DNA from: Glandiceps talaboti
Lineage: Eukaryota; Hemichordata; Enteropneusta; Spengelidae
Length of the DNA: 64,000 nucleotides
Assembly (NCBI RefSeq): GCF_964340395.1
Contig: NC_135554.1
Location: 11,860,751-11,924,750, forward strand
Reading direction: 5' to 3'
The first letter of the stretch is position 1, and each line of letters opens with the position of its first letter. A model generated the notes under the pieces. The model did not search any database. It had not been told where the DNA came from and saw only the letters and a program-made list of their open reading frames with translations. Of this stretch, positions 29,601 through 44,600 are shown in pieces. The translations under genes and the position numbers were made by a program.

Positions 29601-32600
29601 GTTTTATTAGACCAATATCGTGGCTGTCATTAGGAGAAGAAATATGGATGACATTTACTACAGATGACTCTGTTAGGTTCCGTGGTTTCTTGATCTACAT
29701 TGAGGAGAGGAATGACAGTAAGTGTGTCTATGATTACTTTTGGTTAGGTGTTATTTACTCTACCCTAAAATATGTTGAAAATTTTTATCTATTATTCCTT
29801 CCTATGATGTGTTCTGTATGTCTAAGCCTGTCAGACTATATTATAATTAAAATAACAAAACCTGAAACAGCTAAATCATGAACACCATCCAGCTCAACAG
29901 CAGTCTTCTTAACAGTGCTAAATTTTATCAAATGGTTCAACAAAATTTTACAAACTGCAGTGCTATATTTCATAATCTGGTTCAACTAAAATCTTACCAA
30001 AAATCTTTAAGGTATCTAAAGGCCCAGTGTGGATTAAGATTGAAAATATAGGTGTGAAAAACAGTTGTCTTGCAGAATCATAGGAAAAATTTGGTCCAAA
30101 ACAAGCCTATGTAATCCTTATGGAATCATCGATATTCATAAGATATTAAATGCTTGGATTTGGAATTGAAATTCTGCAATCTTTTATGATCATCAAAATT
30201 CAATATCTTTGTACCATTCTCTTCATCAGCTGAGAGTAGTACACCAAAACCACCAGAAGATATAACCACACAGCCTCCAACCTTGACCACCGCTCTAACT
30301 ACAGCAGAACTACCATCATCAACCACTCCTGGTGGTACCCTAACTACCAGCCTGACTACAATTAAACCATCTCCAACACCATACTGTGGTGGTGACATTG
30401 ATGTACCTTCTGATGGTAGTATTGTAGAAGTATATTCACCAAATTATCCATCTGATTATGACAATAATTTACTGTGTGAATGGACTGTGAGTGCCACTCC
30501 TGGTAGCAGAATAAGATTCCATGTGGTAGACTTCAAAACAGAGAAAAGGTTAGGGTGTTACTATGTTTGATTGGATTAGAAAAGCCACACAGTGTGACTT
30601 TTGACACATTAGAAACAGACTTTCATTTGTTTACTGGAAACTTTTGCATATATTTATATTTATATTTATACATATTTTCACTTATTTTGCTGGAATTTAA
30701 AGTGAAAACTTCAAAATAAGTAGTTGTTTTCTTGTGGTGACCTAAGGGTTCTATTACTAAAAGAGTCTCATTATTTGTTACCTCTCTACAGACATGACTA
30801 CCTAGATGTAGGTGATGGACATGACATGGAGAATGAAGTATCTGTCATTGATAGATTGACAGGAAATGAAAAAGAACAAAGTCATGTGTCAGCAACTGAA
30901 AGATTGTGGATGAGATTTGTGACAGATCACAGGAAGACATACAGAGGATTTGAAATACATCTCAGTCAAGAGATCGGTAAGTTTTTATAACACACTGCAC
31001 AACTTTGATATTAGTGTGCAATTTTGAAATTCTGTAGAAGTGTGATTGTGTGACTGGTTCCAATAGAAATGTACCAATTGTTATTTTTTTCTGAATTCCA
31101 GTGTAGTTATTCCAAGTGGTGATAATGTCAGAATTCATTTAGTATTTCTTTCTCTACAGACTGTCTGAACCACAGTGTCGTTATTCCAAGTGGTGGCAGT
31201 GTCGTCATATCATCACCAAATTATCCAGATGACTATGAGAACAGCCAATTCTGTGAATGGATTATATCAGCTGAGTCTGGAAGAAATATTGATGTCAATG
31301 TAAATCATTTGAAAACAGGTACTGAAAGAGAAATACTGTAGTCTAATTTGTATGAACATATTGCAGAGTAATCAATATACAAAATTTGATGTCGTGGGCA
31401 GGATAAATTTTTTTAACGTAATGATTTTATGTCTGCATCTGATCAATAATAATGATATGTCATTCATGAACTTCTTTTTCTCACTGTCTTGGCAATAATA
31501 GTAAAAATAAATTCAAATATCTTTCTGTTTTTGTTTTACAGAAAAGAATTATGACTGGGTAGACCTTGGTACTGGTGATAACTCCATGTTGTTAGCATCT
31601 CGTATTGTACATGAATCTGGTAACAAGAAAACACCTTATGAATTCCATACACCATCTGATGTAATCTGGTTAACATTGACTACAGATCATGATAAGACCT
31701 ATGAAGGATTTACAATGGAGTTTTCAGACAGTGAGTAACATTTTATATGTGTCAATATTTACCATTATCACTTTCCAACTTTGGTTGAAAATAGGATAGT
31801 AGAGCTAATTAGGTGAAGTGCTTTAATCCTACGTATTTACAGTGGCTGGAATGGATTGTATGCTTCCCAGGGAGTTGTGGAAGTATAAAGGGTATGCTGG
31901 GGTTGTTGGTGGCCCAGCATTTAGCTCATATGTCTCTTACCTCTGTAGTCTGGCTTCAAAACTGCCAGGTGTCAGCTTGGTTTGATTTAGAATTTAACCA
32001 CAACTGTATGTAAGAAGGGTGGTGCTCAGGTTGACCTTGCCGAACAGTGCAGGTTTTCCCCGGGTCCTCCGGTTTCCTCGTGCTTCTTCAACACCAGGGC
32101 GCTGCTCTTGTGGCAATCATTCAACAAATTTCCTTGAATTTATTTGAACAAATAGAGATTATTATTATTATTTGTTAGCACCTGGAGGACAGGCGCATCA
32201 TACACTTACTGTAATTATTATTATTTATTATTATTATATTATTACAACATATCCTGACCTACAACAAGGAAATACTACTCTCTTTTCAGACACTACAGCT
32301 TTGCTATAGTTCACTACATAATTATGTATTTTATTATATTTTAAAAGAACATTTATTTCCATTAAACTTAAAAGAAAAACTGACCAAAAGGTAATTTAAA
32401 ATATTATTGGTTGTATTTTTCAGATGCCTGTCAGACTACAACCCTGACTACAGAATCTGGTGTTATCGTATCACCTAACTATGATGAAGACTATCCACAT
32501 AACTTAGACTGTATCTGGTTAATACAACTACCAACTGGCAGACGTATACATCTTATCTTTGATGACTTTCATGTAGAAAAGAAATATGACAAACTGCTTG

Positions 32601-35600
32601 TAGGGGAAGGGTCTGATCCTGACTCAGAAGATTACCAGGTAAGTAAATTTGTACATCAAGCTCATATGTATGTTAAAGAAATTAATTTTTGAGATAGAAA
32701 AAGAAAAGATATGACTGGTAGTCAAAGCTTCAGTTTTTTATGATAGACATGTACTAACACTTGTTCTTCAGTGTGGTAGATTACACAAGTGGGTGATAGC
32801 GGTTCCTCTGTTGTGTGAATTTAATCACTGCTTGTGATCAAGATAGTGTAATTATTATAAATCCAAAAACAGTACGCTGCAATTAAGTTTGCAAGTTTAT
32901 GGAAATACTAGCTTTCAGAGAACGCCATTCTGAAACTATAATTAAACCTTGCAACATCCATTCAATATGATTAAAAATGAAAGTCTATTCAATAGCTTAT
33001 CACTGTTGTATAAATAAGTTGTGACAATAGTTTTAGTTTGTGTCTGTCTTACCTAAAGCTTCAATTTACACTGTTTGACTTAATGTATAATATTGGCTGT
33101 TTGATCCTTTACTCATTCAGGAATTGACAGATAAACAGGATGGGTTGGATTATTACAGTGAAGGAAATGAAATATGGTTACGATTCCTAACAGATTGGTC
33201 CAAGGCAAAACGAGGGTTCCATATTACATACAACTCATTTGACTGTAAGTTTACCTTATGTGAACCTCATATGTCTTAGCCAATGAATTACATCATAATT
33301 CGAATAAATGAGCATTGATTTGCATATGGTTCCAAATCATAATTTTATACTTTGACGTATATTTGCCAGGTCCTCCTGACTACGTTGTTGGTTATAACTA
33401 TGGTTGTTATAAGTATGTCAAGGAACCTGGTGATTGGGAAGATGCAAGAGAACATTGTGAATCCACAGAGAATAGTGATTTAGCCATCATTGACAATGAA
33501 GATGAACTAGAGGCTGTTATGGAGGAAATGGAAGACCCAGACTTCTGGGTTGGTAAGTAAAACAGAAAAAAAAACAAGAACATGTGCTTATCGTATTGGT
33601 TGGCAACTTCTCTCTCAAGAATACAGGAAAGAAAGTTGTTGTCATAAGGATTAATAATAATACCGGTAGTACATACTTAAAGACAGAACTGCCCTATATA
33701 AAGAGGATTTTGGCTAATCTATGCAAATGCGGGAAATTCAAACTGCTGTACAGAGCACTAGCTTCTGGGTCTTGTTTTCAGCATTTTTTCTGTGCTTCGA
33801 GAAACACACAGGTCATGTATCATGTACAAATTGTTTGTGAATGTCGTAGGATGGTAACTTGATACACAAATTAGTTGAAAATCAGTCTGTTTGTTTCATA
33901 GAATGGAAAAACCTCTCCAAATGAGACAAATTCCCCTGCAAACAGCTGCTTAGATTGTGTGTCATTCAGGATTATTCAAATACGCGGCATTTGCATGTGA
34001 AAAACCCAGATATAGGGAATTTTATATTTTGGTGATTACTATTAAGTGCTCCACCTCCAAACATACAGTCAGTCATATGCAAAAATGGTCCCAGGTGCCG
34101 CCAGTTGCATATTTAATAGACTTTTTCCCAATCAACTTGTCATATATTACATATTTTGTTAGGTTACTATGACAGAGCTGTGGAAGGTAGCTGGGTATGG
34201 GTTGACTGTTCAGCATCAACTGAATGGCATGATAGTAACTGGGCTAACAACCAACCAAGTGCTGGTCCACATGAAGATTGTGCTATTGTTGATAATAAGG
34301 GTGAATGGAATGATATGGACTGTAGACTACGTCATCCGTATGTCTGTGAGATCAACCCCAAACGTAAGTCAAACCTTACACCTGCACTCGCTGTAACTGG
34401 GATGTTATTTTTTGATCAAACAACAATAGATTTGCTGAAAATTTGTTACAATGTCAATAACTAGACACTTGGTACATGTAAATTGGAGGTCTGTTTTATC
34501 TTGAAGTAGTCTAGTAATAAGTTAAAATCTTGATTCATTTTGGTGCTGATTTTGGATGCAGATCCAAAAGTCAATTTGATTGGATTTATCGCATCATACT
34601 ATTATATGTGTACTACTACACAATGAATTTACCAACAGGAGATTTAATACTGTGCAGGGTGTCTGATTTTATGTTTACAAATGTATATGTCATTTTACCT
34701 AACAAAACTGTTACAGTTTCAAAAAACAAAAAGATTAGCTGCATGCAACTGGAATGTTTATTTCAGGTTGACTGGTAAAGTTTGTGTCATCTTAAAATTT
34801 ATAATTCATTGTTACGTACATGCATGATTGTAATTAATACTTATTAAACAGAAAAAAAGGATTTGATGATGTAATAAGCGATTGAGAAGATTTTTACCAG
34901 CAAATCCGGGGTATGGTCAGATGACTTCAACCACCCTCTAAATAGCATGTGTTAACCCCCAATGTGTACAGAATACAATGTGGAGGCACAATGCACCATG
35001 GAACCAGCAACATATCCATAATTCCCCCCACCCCCCACCCCCAACACTTTACACAGTCACTAATTAAATGTTTCTATTCCCACTATCAGCATTCAATGAG
35101 AGTGATATGAATGTCCAGTATGCAGAAGGCCATGCACTATCAACATCAGAGATCCATGTCATGTGGACAATCTCAGCCTACCACTGTGATGTACTAGGTT
35201 ACTATGTCAAGTACCACCGTGTAGACTGGCAAGGTGGTGCATTCATCATTGATGTCCCTGGTGGCGGTAGCAGTGAGACTATACTGACTGGTTTAGACTC
35301 GTCCACATGGTATGCGATATCAGTAGCTGCCTATACATACAGAGGACTACTGGACTATGTACCTGCTGATCCTGTTCAGACACATGAAGGTAACAATTAA
35401 TAAATGTATATTGCACACATTTAGTTGGTAGAGGTCACTGGGACTCATAGTATATCAAACTTTTACTTTATACTGCAATCAAAATAAGTACTTGTTGGGG
35501 AGCTTGAGGTTGCCTTTTGTATTCATGAATACTTTACTCCATAGGATCCTGTCTACATACTATACAAATAATGCATGTCTTTCATCTAGTCACATGAAAC

Positions 35601-38600
35601 TTGTATCATATATCAATATGTTCATACTATGTATAGTCAATTTCCATTTTCTCCTGTAATATATTTTGGTCAATCGGTCAATACTTTAGTCAGGTGTAAC
35701 AGCACAATCATATGAGTCTACATCGATATATGTATGATGTTAAGTGTTAGTCTGACTATATCTAATTAACAGCACACTACTGTTGGACTATGACTTCAAA
35801 TGTACATATAGAAGACTTGTCAATATTATTTTGCTTTTTCGTTATTTTCTACTGCTACAATATTATTTTTCATTTTTCTCTGTCTTTGTGCAAGCCGTCT
35901 GCTCTTCCCTGCAAATACCATAGTCTAATAATATACAGGACTGGTGTATTCATGGCTATTCTCAATACTTCATTAACATTTCTTCATTTGATTTGTTTCT
36001 AGTTGTGAAGCCACCTGAGTTGCCAGCAGATCCTGGTAAACACTGTGGTGGTACTTACATCGTAAAGAATGATTCTGTCATACAGATTGCATCACCTAAC
36101 TATCCTGACAACTATGATAACAATGAGGTATGGTCAGATAAATATACTATGAATTGTGATCATTTTAAGCAGATATTTGGGCTTTATAGAGTGAACTGTA
36201 TATTGACAGAACATGCTTAAAGACCAGCTTGGGATAAAACTGAAAATGACAATTTTACTAAAAAGTGGGACTTTTAATTGTTGTTGATTTGTTTGTCCAT
36301 TTTAGCATTGTGAATGGTACATTGAGACTACAGAAGGCAACTCTTTATTGGTTCATCTAAGAGACTTACAGACTGAGTTCTTATTTGATTGGCTGGATAT
36401 CGGTGAAGGTGATGATAACAGCATTGAAGATAGTCGAGTACATCACATATCTGGTACATTCAGACCTTGGAGATACTGGCAATCTGACAGCCACCAACTA
36501 TGGGTCTCTTTCACCAGTGACAGCACGTTCACAAGAAGGGGATTCCTGTTAGACATTGAAGTTGTCTTTGAAGGTAGGACATTATTTTGGTGATGTGAGG
36601 TGTTGAGGGGAGGAGAAGTATGTTTCAAATGATCATCATGTTTTGTGATTCAAGATTTATAATGTTGTCATGCTTAACTTATGCTTTCACTTTGTGAACT
36701 GAAATGTGACTTTAAGTTCAATACTGTTATCATATATCGTAACTTAGACTATTATAATAACCTGTGTATTGAAGTCATTTGATATGCCAAACTGATGAAA
36801 AGTTTTGGGTCAATTATTAATTATAATAACCATTATCAGTATATAGTCAATGGGAAGTCAAATAATAATATAGACATTGTGTGTTACTAAAACACTTCAA
36901 ATCACTGTTTTACCAACAGAAGTACCAACTGAGAAACCAAACCCAACAGATCCCCCAATCATAGAACCAGACTGTCAATACAACATCACCATCCCAGCCG
37001 GTGAAACAGTCGACATCCTATCACCAAACTATCCTAACGACTACGACAATGACTTAGACTGTCTATGGCTTGTAGACTCTGAAAGGGGATGGAGAATAAG
37101 TGTGACGTTTATAGACTTCAAGACAGAGTATTGCCATGATTGGCTAGAAGTAGGTAACACTCATAAGTACACAGATCTGACTACAAGTGTACTACGTATC
37201 TCAGGATCACAACCAGACCAAGACCCAGTGTACTCAACTAGTGATAAGATATGGATAACATTCCTGACTGATTACTCTGTCACTGATAAAGGATTCCATC
37301 TGATACTCAGTGAGATTGATGATACAGGTAGGAATCAAAGTGTCTATTTATGGTGATTTGAAAATTGTTTTGTAATTTCTGTTTCTGTTGACTTGCGTAA
37401 TACTAAGTAATAAGTATCACACCAAGTTGTGGTTGTGTATGTGGATGTGGGCAGCACTACATGTAGTAAAGGTGAAGATTTGAATTGTTTTGACACTTCT
37501 GTGAATATTCCAATAGCGCACAGAGAATGTTGTTAGTGAGATTGTTCCATTCATGCATTTATGGTGTGCAGATAATCAGAGGACAATAAAATTGTTTTGA
37601 CTGGTATGGTGTGGAGAGAGTGTGAATGAAATTGTCTTGTTGATTTGGTTGTACATTTGAAGTGTTTGATAAAAAGATCAACTTTTCCATTGAGTGAAAC
37701 GACGTGTCATGCCACCTCAGCATATCCTGCCTGATAGGGCTGAACAGCATAACATATCTTACACTAACAGTATACATTGTCAGTAAGATTGATAGGTACT
37801 GTATTACCAAATCTAGGACTGCAATGTCAGCTGTTAAAATTGTTTTGGATACAAAGAGACTCTGCTGCTAGGACTGTATATGTATTAAAATAGACAAACA
37901 TACTAGCTAAAGCCTTTCGAGCGATAACTCTTTATCATTACATTACGTCAGGACAGACTTGTTCTTTAGCTATCTAGCCTTAACTTCTGTTTTTGATAAA
38001 GGGTTATTGTTCAAACTGTTAAGCTAACTTTATTTCTTAGTGGACAGTTTTATTCATACATTTTTCTACACCTGTCATTTTGATATATTTTTTCAGTGAC
38101 TAGGTCATTTAGTGGAAAATATGTTGGGAGGTGACTGTGTTGATAGTTGATCAAAAAATTATTCTGTATTGTCTTGTATTGTTTTCTTGTTTCAGAACCA
38201 CCATGTGGAGGCCATTTTGATATCCCAGAAGATGGTGAAGCTGAACTACAATCACCAAACTACCCTGATCACTATAATCACCATGACTTCTGTAAATGGA
38301 CAGCTAGTACTGCTAACACTGACCAAGAGATACTGATTATTATGGATGAGTTTGATACTGAGTTGAACTATGATTGGCTAGAGGTTGGTCAGGGTACTAC
38401 GGTGATGGACTACGCTACCCTACTCTATAGATTCAGTGGCTCTGAAGTAACTGGTTCTTACACAACACCAAAGGATCAAGCATGGTTCCTATGGACCACT
38501 GATAATTCTGTCACTGCTGAGGGATTCTCTATCAGATTACGAGCAGGTCAGTACGAAGAATTACTTGGAATCTTCTAACTCAGACCAGATATATTATTGG

Positions 38601-41600
38601 AGGTGTGAAAATTACTACAGGGATATTGAAGTTGCCTCGACATTTCACTTATGAGACATTGTGACAGTGTTTTTTTACGTAAACATAGACAGATTTCAAC
38701 TCCAGAGTAACAATAACAGAGATACCACAGACAGCAGTATCCTTTACCTAATCGCATTGAAAAGTGATATTCATAATTTGCTATTCTTTATACAGGCTTC
38801 TGCTGAAAAGATTACCCATGGACTTGATGATTTTAATGTATTCAGTTGTTTACTTCCCAACTGCTAATCAACATGATTACTTGACTGCTTCTGCATCCCA
38901 ACTCTAGAATTATTTATTTTGCACTTTGAAGTTGTAGATGTATGCATGCTTGTAAAAAATGGCAAGTCACATGAGGGAATTTAGCACCGTGGCAAATCTT
39001 TCCTCCTGTAATTTATCAAAAATTGTCTTTCTTTTATTGCCAACTATCATAAAAACAAAGAATAAACATCTAATCACCAAATATATTTATTGTGTTTTTA
39101 GTTGATCCATGTGGTGGTACCATAGTGGCAACATCAGGACAAGTGTCATCACCACACTATCCTAACTACTATCCACACAATAGTAACTGTGTCTGGACTA
39201 TACAAGTATCTGCCTCTAAGACTATCAAGATATCATTCAGTGACTTTGATCTAGAGGAAAACTATGACTTTGTATTGATTGGTGGTACAGACACTGTTGG
39301 TGTTGACACTGTAGCTGTAAGTATTAACTTTTAGTATGATATGTTTAACCCAACAAACTCAGCACTAGACTGAGTATAGTGTCATGTTTCAAACAAATTA
39401 TTGAAAGGAACTGTTATAGTGAGGGGGACATCTGTAATGGACATATTGATTTCAAAGACAATTTGATGTTCTTGCTGTGTGCAGGAACATCAAATAGGCA
39501 AACTGCCCTTCAAATCCATACCCCCATAGCTTTGGAGAAATGTTCAATGTCACTAACAGCTAATCTTATAGTAAGACCTAGATCTCTACTGAGAAGATTA
39601 CCAAAACAAAAACCCCTGCAGAATGACTACCTTTGGTGTGCAGACCCTTGTCAGTGCCAGTTATTCAATCTCCTGTTGCTTTTAAGGTTAGAAAAACTGC
39701 CCAAGGGTCTAGCAGCTAGATTATCTAACAGCCTAATTGTGAGTGAATTTATAAGGACCAACCTTTCCAACCTCTCTACAACACATCAGTTTTTCTCACC
39801 AAAATGTTATATTTAATCTTGATCCAACAAGACTATTTAAGAGTACAAAGTCAATAATTTGTGTTCTTAATTCCATTGATACATAGGAGTTGACAGGTGG
39901 TGACAAACCCAAAGACATCATTATTGACAGTCACATGGCCTGGATTCATTTCACCTCTGACCTCTCTGGAGATGGTGCCGGATTTAGTCTGGACTTTGAA
40001 GAATACAGTGAAGGTAGGAATAAACAATGAACAGGATACAGTTTTGGGAGCTATTAAAATTGAATATTAGTAATTTAAAAGGGTTTTACCTTGAGAGGAC
40101 AATAGTTAGCTATAAATAAAATAATAAGACTTATTTAGTACTCTGATGTATAAGATTGCCATTTTTTCTTTAGACTTTCCTTTTTCTATGAGGATAATGG
40201 GTTATCATATAAAATTAGTACCTGAGATAATTTGATGTGCAGGATTTATCCAAAGATTTAATTACACAAGGTATCTGTCATAACAATGTCATGGTGGCTT
40301 TATCTGTGATAGACTGTTATCACATTTGACATGTTTAGTACATTGTTCATGTATTAGATGTATACTGCCACCAGTCCGTGAGGATATTTTTTTAACATAT
40401 TCTTCAAATATTTTGAGTTTGTTAATCATTTTTTGGTTTTATAAAGAAAATGTCCTCATCTCACTTTTTCTTCCCAGTTACTAGTAGTCTCCCAAGGGTT
40501 CTACGCATTTTAATATCTGACTCTTTCACAATCACTCACTCAGATCATTATTTCACACAAAAGAACACACTGGGAAAAAAAAATATTCTAGCAAAGAATG
40601 AAAGATCCCAGAGACTTCACCAAGTCTATGTTAGATGTTTCTAGCTTGTCAACAATAATTGACATTTTTCATTCTAACTACCGTACTAAATCTCAACTTG
40701 AATGTATTCATTGTACATGTAGATAGCTACTATTAATTTTATTGTAATTGCAAGTTATCAAAATAATCCATACATAATCAAACGGTTACTGTCTGTTTCA
40801 ATTTGACAGAGTTACTACCAGCCAAACCATGTGGAGGTGACTACCATGTAAAGTATGACTCCATTCTGTACATACAGTCCCCTAATTATCCACAAAGTTA
40901 CTACAACAATGAACACTGTGTGTGGAATTTCACTGCTGATGTTGGAATGCTGATTTCAGCCTACTTCAGGGATTTCATCACAGAGAGTGGATTTGATTGG
41001 GTCGATTTAGGTGATGGAATGGACCACAGTGACATGTCTACTCGTTTAGTTCATCATTCTGGTGACACTTTACCAACACCGTTACTGTCAAATGGAAGGC
41101 ATTTATGGATGACTTTCAGTACAGATGATACAGTGGTCTATAGAGGGTTTATGGTTCAATTACTTGCTGTGAATGACAGTAAGTCTAATCCCAATTTTCT
41201 AACTTAATTCAGACGCTTAGCTGTGTTTTAATCTCACCAGGTCATTGCATTATCTTAATAAGGATTACATGGGATACATACTTTTCTATGGCTCTGCCAA
41301 ACAACCATTTGTCAAATATGTTCAGAGGCCATTGATTTGATTTGATTTGAGTTGAATTTTTATTTCAATATTTGCTTTGACTGATCAGTTGTCACTACCT
41401 ACCCTCTGTTGTTAGCAATCTTGAACACATGTACAGTCCATTTAATATATGCCTACCCCATTCATGGACCACAAGAGATATGGTCTTCCCATAGATGACT
41501 GCCAATGTTTACCACAAAACACATATACTTGCAATCGTTGTTAATTTAACTTTACTATTTATTTCTCATCTCAGCTGATTCTAGTGTGCCTAAACCTAGT

Positions 41601-44600
41601 GAACCAGTAGTAACAACACCAGAACCTGTTATATGTGGTGGTCATCTAGTGGTACCAGCAGATGGTTCTATTGATGTCATGTCCCCAAATTACCCAGACG
41701 ACTACTCCAATGATGTAGCCTGTGACTGGACTGTTAATTCTACCACTGGTAGAAGAATACGAGTTGTATATAATGACTTCCATACTGAAAGACGGTAGGT
41801 GATACAGACTATTGTGAACTTCAGATCACTTCTCAATTATGATGATATTGCTTTAAGCACATTGTACATTTTATTTGCCTGTGTGGGAATCAAATAAACA
41901 GTTAAGCAATCAGGATATTAGATGTCTTGTCAATTTTTCTTTGCAAAATTAAGTTTGCATGTAAGGCATCTATAAATGACAAGAGATATTAATTGTTTCT
42001 CATTGTAACATTCAAAAAATATTTCCTCAATGTAGACACACAATATACACATACATAGTGACTCTAATATTGTTGCATAACATTCAGTTTCCAGTGTTTC
42101 AATGAAAGTTCATGTAAATAGAATTGTTTCCAACATCATCAGATAAGGAAGTCCAATTCAAGCAAAGTAATCTATATTATACATTTTAAATTTAAAACTT
42201 CATTCTAAAAACTAGTAACAGGAAGGCATGATGACATGTACATCCTTAAAGACATTCATCAGGTTGGTAAAACATACATGTATGATGTAGTAATAATATA
42301 GTCTTGGACCACGCAAAAAGATGAAATGTCTTCAATTGAAGTTGGCTTCGTTATCAATCATTTCTAAGGCCCCATAATGATTTACACAATGTCGGTTTCT
42401 TCTCTGTTTTCATCCAGGTTTGATTACTTAGAGATTGGTGATGGTCTAGACTGGACAGTGAGAAGGACTCGTCATAAGAAACACACAGGAACAAGACTAC
42501 CTTATCCATACACCACACAGACCAATGAAATCTGGTTGAGATTTGTAACGGATGAAAGTATCTCATATGCTGGATTCCATATCACATTGCAGGAAGAAGT
42601 TGGTAGGTGTACAGTACTGCTTAATTAATTAATTAAACATGCAACTTGGGTAATAGGTTTTCTGATGAGAGAACTAGTAATGTATTCACTGAAAAATTGC
42701 GAATGTCAATATAGAGGTCTATTTTATCGATAAGAAGTATACTACCGTAATAAGTTGAAATCATTGGGGGTACTGTTACAGACATAGAATATTAAGCATG
42801 TCAATACGTTCACTTGCTAAAAATTCGATACCATTAGGCAATTTTGTCCGTGCTGCATTACATGTATATGTATTATGTGTGCTTTCAATACTTCACAGGG
42901 TGTGAGGGAAGTCAGAATCTAACCATACCATCTGGTGGACATGTGACTGTAGAGTCACCATACTATTCTACTGGTCCCTATGACAACAATATGTACTGTC
43001 AGTGGGCCATCACAGCAGACCAAGGATCAAATATACGTGTCTCCATTCGTGACTTTGAAACAGGTATTGTCAACAATTCTAGTTTTTAGGTCAGCTTGAG
43101 TTGATGTTATCGTGTTTTAACCATATGAGAACTTAAATGGTATCTATTCAAGTTTATAACACATCATTTTTGTACAGCCTTCAGTGATTGGCTAAGATCA
43201 TGTCACATGGGATGAATTAGTGACCCATAGTGACCGCAATTTACATAGAGCATGTACTAGTCATATTATATTTTCCATAGGGCACTAGTTGTGTAGCACA
43301 CGCACAGGAGCCTTTTTGGTGATTAGCTTTGTCTACAATGTATGGAAAGAAGATGTGCCTGGGAATGTAATCAATCAATCAATCAATCGATCGATCAATC
43401 AATATACTGTAAAACATTTATTGCCTGGCTTTATTTGAGCACTTGTTCAATATATCATGATGTTGTTTTATATAAATAGTGTTTTGTATTTTTGTTTAAA
43501 CAGAGCTTCACTATGACTGGGTAGACATTGGTACTGGTTTAAATGTGATAGATCTATCATCTAGATTACTACACATGTCAGGAACACAGTTAACAGAATA
43601 TACCACCATGTCATCAGATCAAGTATGGATGACTTTCACCAGTGATTGGAACATAGTTGACAGTGGCTTCCAGATTGAACTCTATGATGGTGAGTTAGCC
43701 AAATATTACAACTGTGATCATTTTGGTAAACGACGGTCGTGTCATTGTCAGAAATGTTACCTGAGTGTGTAATACAATGCATGATTCTGAAATCTATTCC
43801 ACTCAAATGATTTTAAGATATAATTTTTTTCTGATGTTCAAACATAACTAGTAAAAGATTCAAGCCTTTTTTTATACATTCTCCCCAGATGTATGGATGT
43901 ATTCTCTGTGATCACATTGCAAGCCGTGCCATCTATTATGTAGCGAACAAAGATTAACAGTTTACAGGCGACAGCTCTCAGCTTTCGATTGGTCACATAT
44001 TGGCTCAACTGGCCCTAGCAATTATGACCATGCCCTTAGCAACAGCCAAATGATTATACTTTGAAAATATAACAGCATTATTGGGTAGGCAAGTGAATGG
44101 ACATATCTGATACCTTGATTGTATTGTGTTTATCAGATGGCTGTTTAACGGAGACATTGACTGAAAGTTCAGGAACTATCCAATCTCCTATGTATCCTGC
44201 TAACTATCCTCACAATTCAAACTGTATATGGATTATCCATGTCAGTGATGACCACCACTTTAGTGCTCAGATCTCATTAGTATTCAATGACTTTGAACTT
44301 GAAGACCGATATGATAACTTACTGATTGGTATTGGTGATGACCCTGATAATGAACCTGAATGGGTAAGTTCCAGCGTAATTGACAAAAACTTTCAAAGTG
44401 ACTTTTAATCGTGCTATTTCAAAATGTTTTGTCCCTGATGGTGTGCTCACTTTATGAAACTTGTGGCCACTTCCATTTTGTGGTTTGGTCGGTCGCAGCC
44501 ACAATGTCCCATGGGGAGCACACGGCTAAGCAAAAAAGTACTTCCAAATGTTTGAGTTGTTCATCTGACTGCCTTTGCAGTATTGCTCCTGACTATTCTG

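Larger units (their letters stand above)
24747..35389 (+). repeat. Super-repeat module 3: CUB1-8, CTLD, FN3
   Basis: Sixteen exons, 3,768 coding bases, 1,256 residues, the same coding length as module 2. CUB2 gains a third cysteine, shared with modules 4 and 5. The hinge before CUB2 is the longest of its kind, with several consecutive prolines. Confidence 0.9.
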
